Under the pieces are notes generated by a model. It saw only the letters and a program-made list of their open reading frames with translations, did not search any database and had not been told where the DNA came from. From CAYSEW01 sp964430245 (GTDB lineage Bacteria; Bacteroidota; Bacteroidia; Flavobacteriales_D; Parvicellaceae), in assembly GCA_964430245.1 (NCBI GenBank), contig CAYSEW010000028.1, positions 1 to 35,388 of the forward strand: DNA of 35,388 nt, given 5' to 3'. A program made the position numbers and the translations under genes. Positions within the stretch are counted from its first letter, which is position 1; each line of letters opens with the position of its first letter. Positions 14,883-23,546 of this stretch are shown piece after piece.

Positions 14883-15773
14883 ATGGAAAACATTACTGTT
14901 ATAGGTGCTGGAACAATGGGCAATGGAATTGCACATGTATTTGCACAAAGCGGATTCAAAGTAACATTAGTAGATATATCTGACAAAGCTTTAGAAAAAG
15001 CAATTGCTACAATTACAAAAAATCTTGACAGAATGATCAACAAAGAAAAGATCTCTGCTCAGGACAAAGAAAACACATTAAATAATATCTCCACTAATAA
15101 CTCTATCCAATCCGGAGTTAAGAATGCTGAATTGATAGTAGAAGCTGCTACAGAAAATACTGATTTAAAGCTATCTATATTTAAAGAAATGGACTCAAGT
15201 TCTCCAGAAAACTGCATTTTAGCCACCAACACATCTTCTATTTCAATTACACAAATTGCGGCTGTTACGGGCCGTCCCGACAAAGTGATTGGAATGCATT
15301 TCATGAACCCAGTTCCGATAATGAAATTAATTGAAGTAATTAAAGGGTATTCTACTTCAAATGAAGTGCTCAATACTATTATGGAACTATCTAAAAAATT
15401 AGGTAAAATCCCTGTCGAAGTGAACGATTACCCTGGATTTGTTGCCAATAAGATCTTAATGCCTATGATCAATGAAGCCATAATTACACTTTATGAAGGA
15501 GTAGCAGGAGTTGAAGAGATCGATACTGTGATGAAATTGGGAATGGCTCATCCAATGGGTCCGTTACAATTAGCTGATTTCGTTGGACTTGATGTATGTC
15601 TAGCAATATCAAGAGTATTACAAGATGGGTTTGGCAATCCAAAATATGCTCCTTGCCCATTATTAGTAAATATGGTGACCGCAGGAAAACTAGGAGTCAA
15701 ATCTGGAGAAGGTTTTTACTCTTGGACTCACGGAACTAAAGAATTGATAGTATCCCCCAATTTCAAAAAATAA
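14883..15773 (+). CDS. 3-hydroxybutyryl-CoA dehydrogenase
   Basis: This 296-residue NAD-dependent 3-hydroxyacyl-CoA dehydrogenase interconverts 3-hydroxybutyryl-CoA and acetoacetyl-CoA in fatty-acid, phenylacetate or butyrate metabolism. The N-terminal Rossmann motif is VIGAGTMGNGIAHVFAQSGF (6-25). Catalytic residues lie in ATNTSSISI and in GMHFMNPVPIMKLIEVI (H139, E151). The C-terminal dimerisation domain includes VNDYPGFVANKILMPMINEA and GMAHPMGPLQLADFVGLD. The short single-domain length fits Hbd/PaaH rather than FadB/FadJ fusions. It starts 47 bp after the sugar transferase. A weak -7-like TAACTTTA at 14856-14863 could give it a separate promoter. Confidence 0.95.
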   Translation: MENITVIGAGTMGNGIAHVFAQSGFKVTLVDISDKALEKAIATITKNLDRMINKEKISAQDKENTLNNISTNNSIQSGVKNAELIVEAATENTDLKLSIFKEMDSSSPENCILATNTSSISITQIAAVTGRPDKVIGMHFMNPVPIMKLIEVIKGYSTSNEVLNTIMELSKKLGKIPVEVNDYPGFVANKILMPMINEAIITLYEGVAGVEEIDTVMKLGMAHPMGPLQLADFVGLDVCLAISRVLQDGFGNPKYAPCPLLVNMVTAGKLGVKSGEGFYSWTHGTKELIVSPNFKK

Positions 15774-15798
15774 AAAAAGGGAGCTTTAAGCCCCCTTT
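15772..15798 (-). terminator. Terminator between the convergent dehydrogenase and small gene
   Basis: On the minus strand AAAGGG-G-GCT-TAA-AGC-T-CCCTTT folds with one G-U pair and is followed by T4ATT. It ends the minus-strand small gene. The plus-strand version has an A-C mismatch and a weaker T-tract but may serve 14883-15773. Confidence 0.75.
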
Positions 15799-15801
15799 AA
15801 A

Positions 15802-16090
15802 TTAGTTAACATTAAAATCAATTTGTGAAATNNNNNNNNNNNNNNNNNNNNNNNNNNNNNNNNNNNNNNNNNNNNNNNNNNNNNNNNNNNNNNNNNNNNN
15901 NNNNNNNNNNNNNNNNNNNNNNNNNNNNNNNATTAAAATCAATTTGTGAAATCAAACCTGAGCTAAAAACCTTATATGATTTTGAAAAGCTTAAAATGCT
16001 TTCAATGGTTCCTTTCTTTAATTGACTTTCTGTTTTTTCTTTTGTTTTTACTGATTCTTCAGCATTAAATTGAGTAGATGATTTTGGCAT
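15802..16090 (-). CDS. Small charged protein, hidden by a probable false gap
   Basis: The minus strand reads MPKSSTQFNAEESVKTKEKT..., then KKGTIESILSFSKSYKVFSSG and SQIDFN up to the gap at 15931. If the 21-bp duplication flanking the N run is collapsed, the frame continues VN and stops at TAA (15802-15804). This gives a complete protein of 55 residues: a lysine/glutamate-rich N-terminal tail and a short, possibly helical C-terminal part. The ATG at 16090 is preferred over an in-frame GTG two codons upstream. A terminator lies right after the stop, which supports a real gene. The function is unknown. Confidence 0.6.
15811..15831 (+). repeat. 21-bp direct repeat, left flank of gap
   Basis: This block directly abuts the N run and is identical, base for base, to 15932-15952 on the other side. 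It most likely represents the same genomic bases at two contig ends. Confidence 0.85.
15832..15931. other. Assembly gap of 100 N, probably spurious
   Basis: Exactly 100 N lie between two identical 21-bp blocks. Contigs that overlap by 21 bp but were not merged would give this pattern. Collapsing it restores an intact small gene. Confidence 0.8.
15932..15952 (+). repeat. 21-bp direct repeat, right flank of gap
   Basis: Identical to 15811-15831; see that entry. It could alternatively be one unit of a true tandem repeat. Confidence 0.85.
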
Positions 16091-16186
16091 AGGCACTATG
16101 TTATTTAATGATACATGTACCTATAACGAAATCATAATTAATATATTGTATCTAAACTCAAAAGCGAATCGACAATATAAGTTTCA

Positions 16187-16789
16187 CTAATAAGCAGTAA
16201 GCATAATTTCATGATCATTGATCAGCTTTCTTAAATTAATAAGTGCATATCTCATTCTTCCTAATGCAGTATTTATACTAACACCCGTAGAATCTGCAAT
16301 ATCCTTAAAGCTCATCCCCATGTAATGACGCATCTTTACAACATCTTTCTGCTCATCTGGTAATTTCTCCACAAGATCTCTTACATCTTGAAAAATCTGC
16401 TCAAGTACCAATTCATCTTCGATTGTACATTCTTCAAGCTTTAAAATTTTGAAAATATCAAATTCTTCATTTTCTGAATTACTCTTTCGTCCAACGATGG
16501 GCATCTTAGATGAATTTCTAAAATGATCAATTACTAAATTATGAGCAATACGCATTACCCATGGAAGAAATTTACCTTCTTCATTATACCTTCCCTTTTT
16601 TAAGGTAGCAATCACTTTAATGAAAGTTTCCTGAAAAATATCATTTGCCTCATCGGAGTTTTTAACCATTTTCATGATATAATTAAAAACCCTTTCTTGG
16701 TGTCTTTTCAGTAAAATTTCGAATGCGTAATCATTGCCTCGGATGTAATTTCGGATCAACACACGATCCTCTAGTTTATCAAGTACCAT
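16187..16789 (-). CDS. ECF-type RNA polymerase sigma factor
   Basis: This 200-residue sigma-70 family member has only regions 2 and 4, as in extracytoplasmic-function sigma factors. Region 2 is at about 22-92 (FEILLKRHQERVFNYIMKMV, EANDIFQETFIKVI, FLPWVMRIAHNLVIDHFR). Region 4 is at about 135-190 (LPDEQKDVVKMRHYMGMSFK, DIADSTGVSINTALGRMRYA). The linker is longer than minimal (about 40 residues, acidic). No anti-sigma factor gene is adjacent, since the neighbours are the small gene and divergent uvrA, so its control is not evident here. Its regulon is unknown. Confidence 0.94.
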   Translation of the reverse strand: MVLDKLEDRVLIRNYIRGNDYAFEILLKRHQERVFNYIMKMVKNSDEANDIFQETFIKVIATLKKGRYNEEGKFLPWVMRIAHNLVIDHFRNSSKMPIVGRKSNSENEEFDIFKILKLEECTIEDELVLEQIFQDVRDLVEKLPDEQKDVVKMRHYMGMSFKDIADSTGVSINTALGRMRYALINLRKLINDHEIMLTAY

Positions 16790-17032
16790 AACATCTACAT
16801 TTTGCAGTCTAAATGACTTTTATTAATAATGAGTAGATGTTTAAACTATAGGCAATTTTTGTTAGGTGTAATTCTTATTTAACTATAAATATGATAAAAG
16901 GTTTCCTTTAATGCAAATTAATAGTATTCAAATATAAAAAAAGAAGTCATCCTCTTGATGAATTTTAACTTAATTTAGCAATCTTTTATTTGAAAGGCAA
17001 TATTTTAATGACGAAGCTCATTATTAAATCTT

Positions 17033-19864
17033 ATGAAAAAAGTCACACCTGACACACATATAATTATAAAAGGAGCTAGAGTACATAATCTAAAGAACAT
17101 AGATGTTGCTATAGCTAGAAATAAAATTACTGTAATAACAGGTGTTTCAGGATCTGGAAAATCTTCTTTGGCTTTCGACACCCTTTTCAATGAGGGGCAA
17201 AGAAGGTATGTAGAGAGCTTAAGCTCCTATGCAAGATTGTTTTTAGGAAGACTAGATAAGCCCGATGTAGATCACATTAAAGGCATTTCACCTGCAATTG
17301 CTATAGAACAAAAAGTAAAGACAAATAACCCTAGAAGTACTGTAGGAACAAGCACGGAAATTTATGATTATTTAAAATTACTTTTTGCTAGGGTTGGAAC
17401 AACAATATCTCCAATTTCAGGAAAAGAAGTTAAAAAGGATCAATCTGAAGATGTTCTTAAGCTGATCAATAAACAAGATGAAAAAACAAAAGCATTGATA
17501 TTATGTCCCTTGTTAATTCCAAAAGGAAGGACAATTAAAAACCACTTACAGATTATAAAAGAGCAAGGGTTTACACGTTTGTTCTATAAAGAAGAACTAT
17601 TTCTTATTGATAAACTCGAAGACCAAACGATAATTGAAAAAGATCTATTTCTTGTTATAGATAGGATTTCCTGTAATAATAATGAGGAAAATATTTCAAG
17701 AATTAATGAATCTGCGACAACTGCATTTATTGAAGGAAATGGTGAATGCGCCATATACTTATTTACTAAAAAAGCACAATGGCATTATTACAATAATAGA
17801 TTTGAAGAAAATGGTTTATTATTTGAAGAACCATCTTTAGATTTTTTTTCCTTTAACAATCCATTAGGCGCTTGTCCTACATGTGAAGGGTTTGGAAAGA
17901 TCATGGGCATAGACAAAGACCTTGTCATTCCCAATCCTAACTTATCTGTATATGAAAATGGAATAGCATGTTGGAGAGGAGAAAAAATGAAAAAATGGAA
18001 AGAAGAGTTAATCTTACATGCAGAAAAATTCAACTTCCCTATACATCAACCCATAAAAGACCTAAATGATTCTCAACAAGAATTACTATGGACAGGTAAT
18101 AAATACTTTAAAGGATTAAATGCCTTTTTCAATTACCTAGAAAAAAAGAACTATAAGATCCAATATAGGGTTATGATGGCAAGGTATAGAGGAAAGACAA
18201 CATGCACAGATTGCAATGGAAATAGATTAAGGAAAGACGCTAATTACGTAAAAATCAACAACACATCCATCACTGATATAACAAACATGTCTATTGACAA
18301 AGCGATCCGTTTTTTTGATGAGATTTCATTGAACGAAAATAAGCTAGTCATAGCCAAAAGAATATTATTAGAGATTAAATCAAGACTCAACTATTTATCT
18401 GATGTAGGTTTAGGTTATTTAACCCTGAACAGACTATCCAACACTTTATCTGGAGGAGAGTCACAAAGAATCAATTTAGCCACTTCTTTAGGAAGCAGCC
18501 TAATTGGCTCGATGTATATTCTTGACGAACCATCTATAGGTCTACACCCAAGAGACACCGATCGATTAATAAAAATTCTAAAAAAACTTCGAAATATAGG
18601 TAACACAGTAATTGTTGTAGAGCATGAAGAAGACATTATGAGATCTGCTGATGAGATCATAGACATTGGTCCATTGGCCGGAACCCATGGAGGAGAAATA
18701 GTATTTCAAGGAAAAAATATAGATGAAAACTTCTCCAATAAAAGCCTCACAGCTCAATACCTATCTAACATAAAACAAATACCTATTCCTCTTTCCAGAA
18801 GAAAATGGAAGAATTACATTAAAATGGAAGGAGTAATACAAAATAACTTAAAAGGGATTGACCTGAAAATTCCTTTAAACATTATGACAGTTATTACAGG
18901 TGTTAGTGGTAGCGGAAAATCATCTCTAGTTAATGATGTATTGTATAATTTTCTTAAAAAATACCTTGAAATATCTATTGACAAACCAATAAAATGTAAT
19001 TCAGTTAATGGAGATCTTCAGCTTATAGATCATGTTGAATATATCAACCAAAACCCTATAGGAAAAAGCTCAAGGTCCAATCCTGTTACCTATATTAAAG
19101 CATTTGATGAAATTAGAAGTCTATTCGCAAGTCAACATACAGCGAAAGTTAACGGCTTCAAATCAAAACATTTTAGCTTTAATGTAGATGGAGGAAGATG
19201 CGATGAATGTGAAGGAGAAGGCACTCTAAAAATTGAAATGCAATTCATGTCTGATGTATTACTCACATGTGAAAGTTGTAATGGAAAAAGATATAAAGAC
19301 GAAATATTAGATGTATTATACAAAGACAAAAACATCTCAGCTATTTTAGACATGACCATTGATGAAGCACTAGATTTTTTCAATAACCCAGAAGACAAAT
19401 TAGAAGTTAAAATAAAAGATAAAATTACTCCTCTACAAGATGTAGGTCTCGGTTATGTGAAACTTGGCCAATCTTCAAGTACTTTAAGCGGAGGAGAATC
19501 TCAAAGAATCAAACTAGCTTCTTTTTTAGGAAAGAAAAACAATCAAGCAAAAACGCTTTTTATTTTTGACGAACCCACTATTGGCCTTCATTTTCATGAT
19601 ATCGAAAAATTACTTTTAGCACTAAACGCTCTTATCGAAAAAGGCAATCATGTTATTATTATTGAACACAATGCTGAAATCATAAAATCTGCAGATTGGA
19701 TCATTGACCTTGGTCCAGAAGGAGGAGATAAAGGTGGAAATATTATATTTGAAGGGACACCTGAAGACCTAATAAAAGACAAGAATTCCTATACAGGTAA
19801 ACATTTAGCTGAGAAATTTAAAAACACCACAAAGAAAATTCAATCTTCCTCTAAAGCAAATTGA
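17033..19864 (+). CDS. uvrA: Excinuclease ABC subunit A
   Basis: This 943-residue ATPase finds DNA damage and loads UvrB in nucleotide excision repair. It has two ABC modules. The first has Walker A GVSGSGKSS (37-45), a zinc module with CPTC (about 281) and CTDC (about 390), and signature LSGGESQRINLATSLGS with LDEPSIGLHPRD. The second has Walker A GVSGSGKSSLVNDVLYN (about 623), a CX2C-X19-CX2C zinc finger (C723, C726, C746, C749), and signature LSGGESQRIKLASFLG with FDEPTIGLHFHD. Length and motifs are those of a complete UvrA. The 3' end overlaps the convergent ABC exporter gene by 25 bp. About 240 bp separate it from the divergent ECF sigma gene. I saw no perfect -7 box there. Confidence 0.97.
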   Translation: MKKVTPDTHIIIKGARVHNLKNIDVAIARNKITVITGVSGSGKSSLAFDTLFNEGQRRYVESLSSYARLFLGRLDKPDVDHIKGISPAIAIEQKVKTNNPRSTVGTSTEIYDYLKLLFARVGTTISPISGKEVKKDQSEDVLKLINKQDEKTKALILCPLLIPKGRTIKNHLQIIKEQGFTRLFYKEELFLIDKLEDQTIIEKDLFLVIDRISCNNNEENISRINESATTAFIEGNGECAIYLFTKKAQWHYYNNRFEENGLLFEEPSLDFFSFNNPLGACPTCEGFGKIMGIDKDLVIPNPNLSVYENGIACWRGEKMKKWKEELILHAEKFNFPIHQPIKDLNDSQQELLWTGNKYFKGLNAFFNYLEKKNYKIQYRVMMARYRGKTTCTDCNGNRLRKDANYVKINNTSITDITNMSIDKAIRFFDEISLNENKLVIAKRILLEIKSRLNYLSDVGLGYLTLNRLSNTLSGGESQRINLATSLGSSLIGSMYILDEPSIGLHPRDTDRLIKILKKLRNIGNTVIVVEHEEDIMRSADEIIDIGPLAGTHGGEIVFQGKNIDENFSNKSLTAQYLSNIKQIPIPLSRRKWKNYIKMEGVIQNNLKGIDLKIPLNIMTVITGVSGSGKSSLVNDVLYNFLKKYLEISIDKPIKCNSVNGDLQLIDHVEYINQNPIGKSSRSNPVTYIKAFDEIRSLFASQHTAKVNGFKSKHFSFNVDGGRCDECEGEGTLKIEMQFMSDVLLTCESCNGKRYKDEILDVLYKDKNISAILDMTIDEALDFFNNPEDKLEVKIKDKITPLQDVGLGYVKLGQSSSTLSGGESQRIKLASFLGKKNNQAKTLFIFDEPTIGLHFHDIEKLLLALNALIEKGNHVIIIEHNAEIIKSADWIIDLGPEGGDKGGNIIFEGTPEDLIKDKNSYTGKHLAEKFKNTTKKIQSSSKAN

Positions 19865-21609
19865 ATTTTATACAACTGACTATATCTTTTATTGAGCTTA
19901 AGTAATTCTTCATGAGAACCCATTTCAATGATTTCCCCTTTATCCATTACTACTATTTGATCGGCATTTCTTATAGTTGACAATCGATGGGCAATAACAA
20001 TAGAAGTTCTACCTTGGGTAAGCTTCTTTATAGCTTGTTGTATCAACTCCTCTGATTCTGTATCTACAGAGGATGTTGCTTCATCTAGAATTAATATTTC
20101 TGGACGATAAACATAAGATCTTATAAAGGCAATTAATTGTCTTTGACCCGTAGAAAGCATTCCACCTCTTTCTTTTACATCAAAATCATATTGATTAGGC
20201 AATTGAGCAATAAAATCATGTGCTCCAACTAGCTTTGCAGCAGCAACAACCTCTTCTTTTGAAATACCTGGATCTCCTAATGTAATATTATTTAAAATAG
20301 AATCAGAATATAAAAAAACATCCTGTAAAACAACAGCTATTTTATTTCTCAAAAAATCAATCTCATAATTTCTAATATCTACCCCATCCAATAAAATTTG
20401 GCCTGATTGATATTCATAAAATCTACATAAAACATTTATAATCGAGGTTTTACCTGACCCAGTAGAACCTACAATAGCTATAGTTTTACCAGGCTCAACA
20501 TTAAAAGAAATATTTTTCAACACAACATCATCTGGATTATATGCAAATCCTACCTCTCTGAATTCTATTCCCCCTTTAATTTCAGCTGGTTGATGGCATC
20601 CCTGCTGTATTATATTTTCATTTGTATCAAGTACTTTAAATACTCTAGATGAACCTACCATACCCATTTGTAAAGTATTAAAGCGATCAGCTAACATTCT
20701 AATAGGTCTAAAAAGCATGTGTACATAAAGAATAAATGCAGTTAGATCTGTACTGATCTTACCATAATCAGCTGTTTCGTAGGTCATCTGGTTAATTGAA
20801 AATAATATAAGAAGAGCTATTGAAATAGCACTTAAATTCTCCACAACTGGAAAGAAAATTGAATAAGCCATTATACTTCTAATATGAGCCTTTTTATGAG
20901 CATTATTGATCTTTCTAAATTCTTCTGCCTCTTTCTTTTCTCTATTAAATATCTGTACAACACTCATTCCTGTTATATGTTCCTGCACAAAGGAATTTAA
21001 CCTCCCCACCTGAGACCTCACATCTTGAAATGATTTCTTGATGACTCTTTTAAATATATTAGTTGAAATAATTAGCAACGGTATTGGTATAAGCACAATT
21101 AAAGTAAGCTCCCAATTCATCACAAACATAAATACCAAAACTCCTAAAAGCTTTAATAAATCTCCAATTATCACCAATATCCCTTGAGAAAATATTTCTG
21201 CAATTGTTTCAATATCACTAATGGCCCTAGTAACTAGTATACCAATCGGATTTTGATCAAAATACTTAAGCTTTAAATAAGTAATATGCTTAAATAACTC
21301 TTTCCTAATATCCCTTATAACTCTTTGACCAAGGTCATTTGCTAAATAGGTTAATTTAAATTGGCCGAAAGATTCAAGTATCAATAATGCAATTACAAGC
21401 AAAGCCCCTAAAAATAAATTCTGCTCCTGGCCCAAACGAACATAGTCTCCAACCATTATTCCTATAATATAAGGTCTTAAAGGAGATAAAAATGCAAGAA
21501 ATACAGTAAGCGATAATCCGTTGATCAGTAGTTTACGATAGGGAAAAGAATAGTTAAGGATCCTCCAGAAAAGTTTACTATCCCATGCTTTGCCTGTTAC
21601 ATCATCCAT
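19840..21609 (-). CDS. ABC exporter, fused membrane and ATPase domains (MsbA/MdlB-like)
   Basis: This 589-residue half-transporter should dimerise in the inner membrane. The N-terminal membrane domain (about 25-310) has six hydrophobic segments, and the ATPase domain follows from about 345. Walker A is GSTGSGKTS (381-389), the signature is LSTGQRQ (485-491, Thr in place of the usual second Gly), Walker B is ILILDEATSSVD, and the switch histidine is in IAHRLST. The LSTGQ variant is common in MdlB/YfiC-like exporters. The substrate could be lipid, peptide or drug and cannot be told. It follows cmk and truA on the same strand (55 bp after truA) and probably shares their transcript. Confidence 0.93.
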   Translation of the reverse strand: MDDVTGKAWDSKLFWRILNYSFPYRKLLINGLSLTVFLAFLSPLRPYIIGIMVGDYVRLGQEQNLFLGALLVIALLILESFGQFKLTYLANDLGQRVIRDIRKELFKHITYLKLKYFDQNPIGILVTRAISDIETIAEIFSQGILVIIGDLLKLLGVLVFMFVMNWELTLIVLIPIPLLIISTNIFKRVIKKSFQDVRSQVGRLNSFVQEHITGMSVVQIFNREKKEAEEFRKINNAHKKAHIRSIMAYSIFFPVVENLSAISIALLILFSINQMTYETADYGKISTDLTAFILYVHMLFRPIRMLADRFNTLQMGMVGSSRVFKVLDTNENIIQQGCHQPAEIKGGIEFREVGFAYNPDDVVLKNISFNVEPGKTIAIVGSTGSGKTSIINVLCRFYEYQSGQILLDGVDIRNYEIDFLRNKIAVVLQDVFLYSDSILNNITLGDPGISKEEVVAAAKLVGAHDFIAQLPNQYDFDVKERGGMLSTGQRQLIAFIRSYVYRPEILILDEATSSVDTESEELIQQAIKKLTQGRTSIVIAHRLSTIRNADQIVVMDKGEIIEMGSHEELLKLNKRYSQLYKIQFALEED

Positions 21610-21664
21610 TAATTACGAATTTAATTAATAGATAATAAATAATTAATGAAAGAAGTAAGAATTA

Positions 21665-22414
21665 TTAATTCATTTTAATTTCTGAAGGATATTTAATGTT
21701 TTCTAAAAACAATCCCTTAGCAGGTACTGAAGCCCCAGCTGCTGATCTATTTTTTAATCGGATAATATTATGAATTTCAATAGCATCCATTTTTTTGATG
21801 CCTATATCTATCATAGTACCTACAATTGAACGAACCATATTTCTTAAAAATCGATCAGCAGTAATTTCAAAAATTAAATGATCATCCTGACTCTTCCAAC
21901 AAGCAGATTTAAGCTTACAAATATTAGTTTTAACATCTGTATGTAACTTACTAAATGAAGTGAAATCCTCATATTCACACAAATAAACACAAGCATCATT
22001 CATTGCTTTTATATCTATTTCTTTATTGAGATACCAAGAATAATTTAAACTAAAAGGATCTTTTTTAAGGTTTATATAATACCTATAAGTTCTCTCTATA
22101 GCATCAAACCTTGCATGAGCATTTTCTTTTACATTAAAAATGTATTTTACCATTATATCACTAGGAAGCATGTTATTTAATCTAAATTTTATTTCATTAA
22201 AATCAAGATTAATATTCAAGTCCACATGAAAAAAAAATTGTTTTGCATGAACACCAGTATCTGTCCTACCACACCCTATAATACTTAAAGAATCATCTTT
22301 AGCTATCACTCTTAACTTTTCAGTAATAACCTCCTGAACAGTAATAGCATTATTTTGGACCTGCCAACCATGATAATTAGTTCCATCATATGCTATCTCA
22401 ACAAAACATCTCAT
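21665..22414 (-). CDS. truA: tRNA pseudouridine(38-40) synthase TruA
   Basis: This 249-residue enzyme makes pseudouridine at positions 38-40 of the tRNA anticodon arm. The N-terminal motif is VEIAYDGTNYHGWQVQ (5-20). The catalytic loop GCGRTDTGVHAKQF has the nucleophile D52. The C-terminal part shows FLRNMVRSIVGTMIDIG and ends after the family's RSAAGASVPAKGLFLENI. The length is normal. It starts 9 bp after cmk, so co-transcription is likely. Confidence 0.96.
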   Translation of the reverse strand: MRCFVEIAYDGTNYHGWQVQNNAITVQEVITEKLRVIAKDDSLSIIGCGRTDTGVHAKQFFFHVDLNINLDFNEIKFRLNNMLPSDIMVKYIFNVKENAHARFDAIERTYRYYINLKKDPFSLNYSWYLNKEIDIKAMNDACVYLCEYEDFTSFSKLHTDVKTNICKLKSACWKSQDDHLIFEITADRFLRNMVRSIVGTMIDIGIKKMDAIEIHNIIRLKNRSAAGASVPAKGLFLENIKYPSEIKMN

Positions 22415-22423
22415 AAAACTATC

Positions 22424-23110
22424 TTAAGCTAACCTTTTGTTTATAAACTGCATGGCCCTATTCAAAGTCTCACTTTTGCTTAAAACAGAGTTGTCAATCA
22501 CAGCAGCACCTTCAGGCATTCTTAATGGGCTTTCTTCTCTATTGCTATCTTCATAATCTCTTAATTCAATATTAGAAACAACTTCTGGCAATTTAACTGA
22601 ATGCCCTTTTTCAAGTAACTCCTTGTACCTTCTAGCTGCCCTAACTTCTATACTAGCAGTAATCCACAACTTGACTTCAGCTTCAGGAAATACAATGGTA
22701 CCAATATCACGACCATCCATAACAATCCCTTTATTTTTACCCATACTTTTCTGAAACAACACTAATTTCTCTCTTACCTTTTTTAATTTACTTACTGTAC
22801 TAACATGTTGAGACACATCCATCATTCTTATTCGTTCTTCCACAGATACTCCATTTAAAAAAACCTCATTTAAAGAAGTGATAGAATTAAAATTAAACGA
22901 GACATTTATATCAGAAAGTGCCTCCTCCCATCCAGATCTAACTTTATTATCTTTTAAAATATAACCATTCTCTAAAAAATAATAAGTAACTGCTCTATAC
23001 ATTGCACCTGTATCAACATAAATGTATTTTAATTCATTAGCAATAGCTTTAGCCAATGTGCTTTTACCACAAGCAGAATGGCCATCTAATGTTATTATTA
23101 TTTTTTTCAT
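22424..23110 (-). CDS. cmk: Cytidylate kinase
   Basis: This 228-residue P-loop kinase phosphorylates CMP and dCMP for nucleotide supply. The P-loop is LDGHSACGKST (8-18), where Cys14 takes a position often held by Ser. YVDTGAMYRAVTYYF follows. The CMP-binding and lid regions contain GIVMDGRDIGTIVFPEAEVK and ARRYKEL. DSNREESPLRMPEGAAVIDNS near the end is typical of bacterial Cmk. It is the first gene of the probable cmk-truA-ABC exporter unit. A terminator lies directly upstream, so the promoter must be very close or within the terminator region. None is obvious. Confidence 0.96.
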   Translation of the reverse strand: MKKIIITLDGHSACGKSTLAKAIANELKYIYVDTGAMYRAVTYYFLENGYILKDNKVRSGWEEALSDINVSFNFNSITSLNEVFLNGVSVEERIRMMDVSQHVSTVSKLKKVREKLVLFQKSMGKNKGIVMDGRDIGTIVFPEAEVKLWITASIEVRAARRYKELLEKGHSVKLPEVVSNIELRDYEDSNREESPLRMPEGAAVIDNSVLSKSETLNRAMQFINKRLA

Positions 23111-23114
23111 CTAT

Positions 23115-23146
23115 AAAAAAAAAGGCTGCCCAAATGAACAGCCTTT
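23115..23146 (-). terminator. Intrinsic terminator of the siaB-siaC unit
   Basis: On the minus strand AAAGGCTG (23139-23146) pairs with CAGCCTTT (23121-23128), followed by a T-run. It ends just before the cmk ATG. Confidence 0.85.
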
Positions 23147-23165
23147 AGTTTTTGTAAAATATTAT

Positions 23166-23540
23166 TTAAAGCTCTTCAACCTCAACCATCTCAAAAGGGA
23201 GATCAATAATGGCTTCATAATCTTCTCCTGCTTCCAGCATATCTTCATCATCTTCCTCATAATACCATTTAATTTTAACTGAAGTATCGGGTAAAGATTC
23301 TAATTTTTTAAATACATCCAAAATACATTTAGAGGAGCTAGTATTAAAATATTCTAGTTGAATATTAACAGATGTATCTGACTGAGGGCTATTGCCATAG
23401 TCAGTTATCCAGTCAATAATAGGCTTATAAAATTCAATAGAATTCTCAGGAATAGACCTTCCCTTAATTAATAATTCTCCATTAGATTTGAAATCCACAG
23501 TAGGTGTCTTTGCTGTACCTTCTAAATTCAAGTCTTCCAT
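23166..23540 (-). CDS. SiaC-family regulatory phosphoprotein (DUF1987)
   Basis: This 124-residue acidic soluble protein is of the SiaC family. The N-terminal part carries TPTVDFKSNGELLIKGRSIP, then ENSIEFYKPIIDWITDYG, both characteristic. The segment LEYFNTSSSKCILDVFKKL (about 62-80) contains T67, which should correspond to the Thr phosphorylated by SiaB in Pseudomonas aeruginosa SiaC. The C-terminus is very acidic (EEDDEDMLEAGEDYE). In Pseudomonas, unphosphorylated SiaC activates the diguanylate cyclase SiaD. No SiaD- or SiaA-like gene is nearby here, so the downstream target is unknown. It is 6 bp downstream of the SiaB-like gene. Confidence 0.9.
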   Translation of the reverse strand: MEDLNLEGTAKTPTVDFKSNGELLIKGRSIPENSIEFYKPIIDWITDYGNSPQSDTSVNIQLEYFNTSSSKCILDVFKKLESLPDTSVKIKWYYEEDDEDMLEAGEDYEAIIDLPFEMVEVEEL

Positions 23541-23546
23541 TGTGTA

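Noticed and set aside
15825..16025. Plus-strand frame spanning the second N run
   Set aside because: It exists only because N is read as coding. The minus-strand frame with a terminator is the credible one.
20120..20165. Thr in the ABC signature LSTGQ as a loss-of-function change
   Set aside because: This variant is common in active MdlB/YfiC-like exporters.
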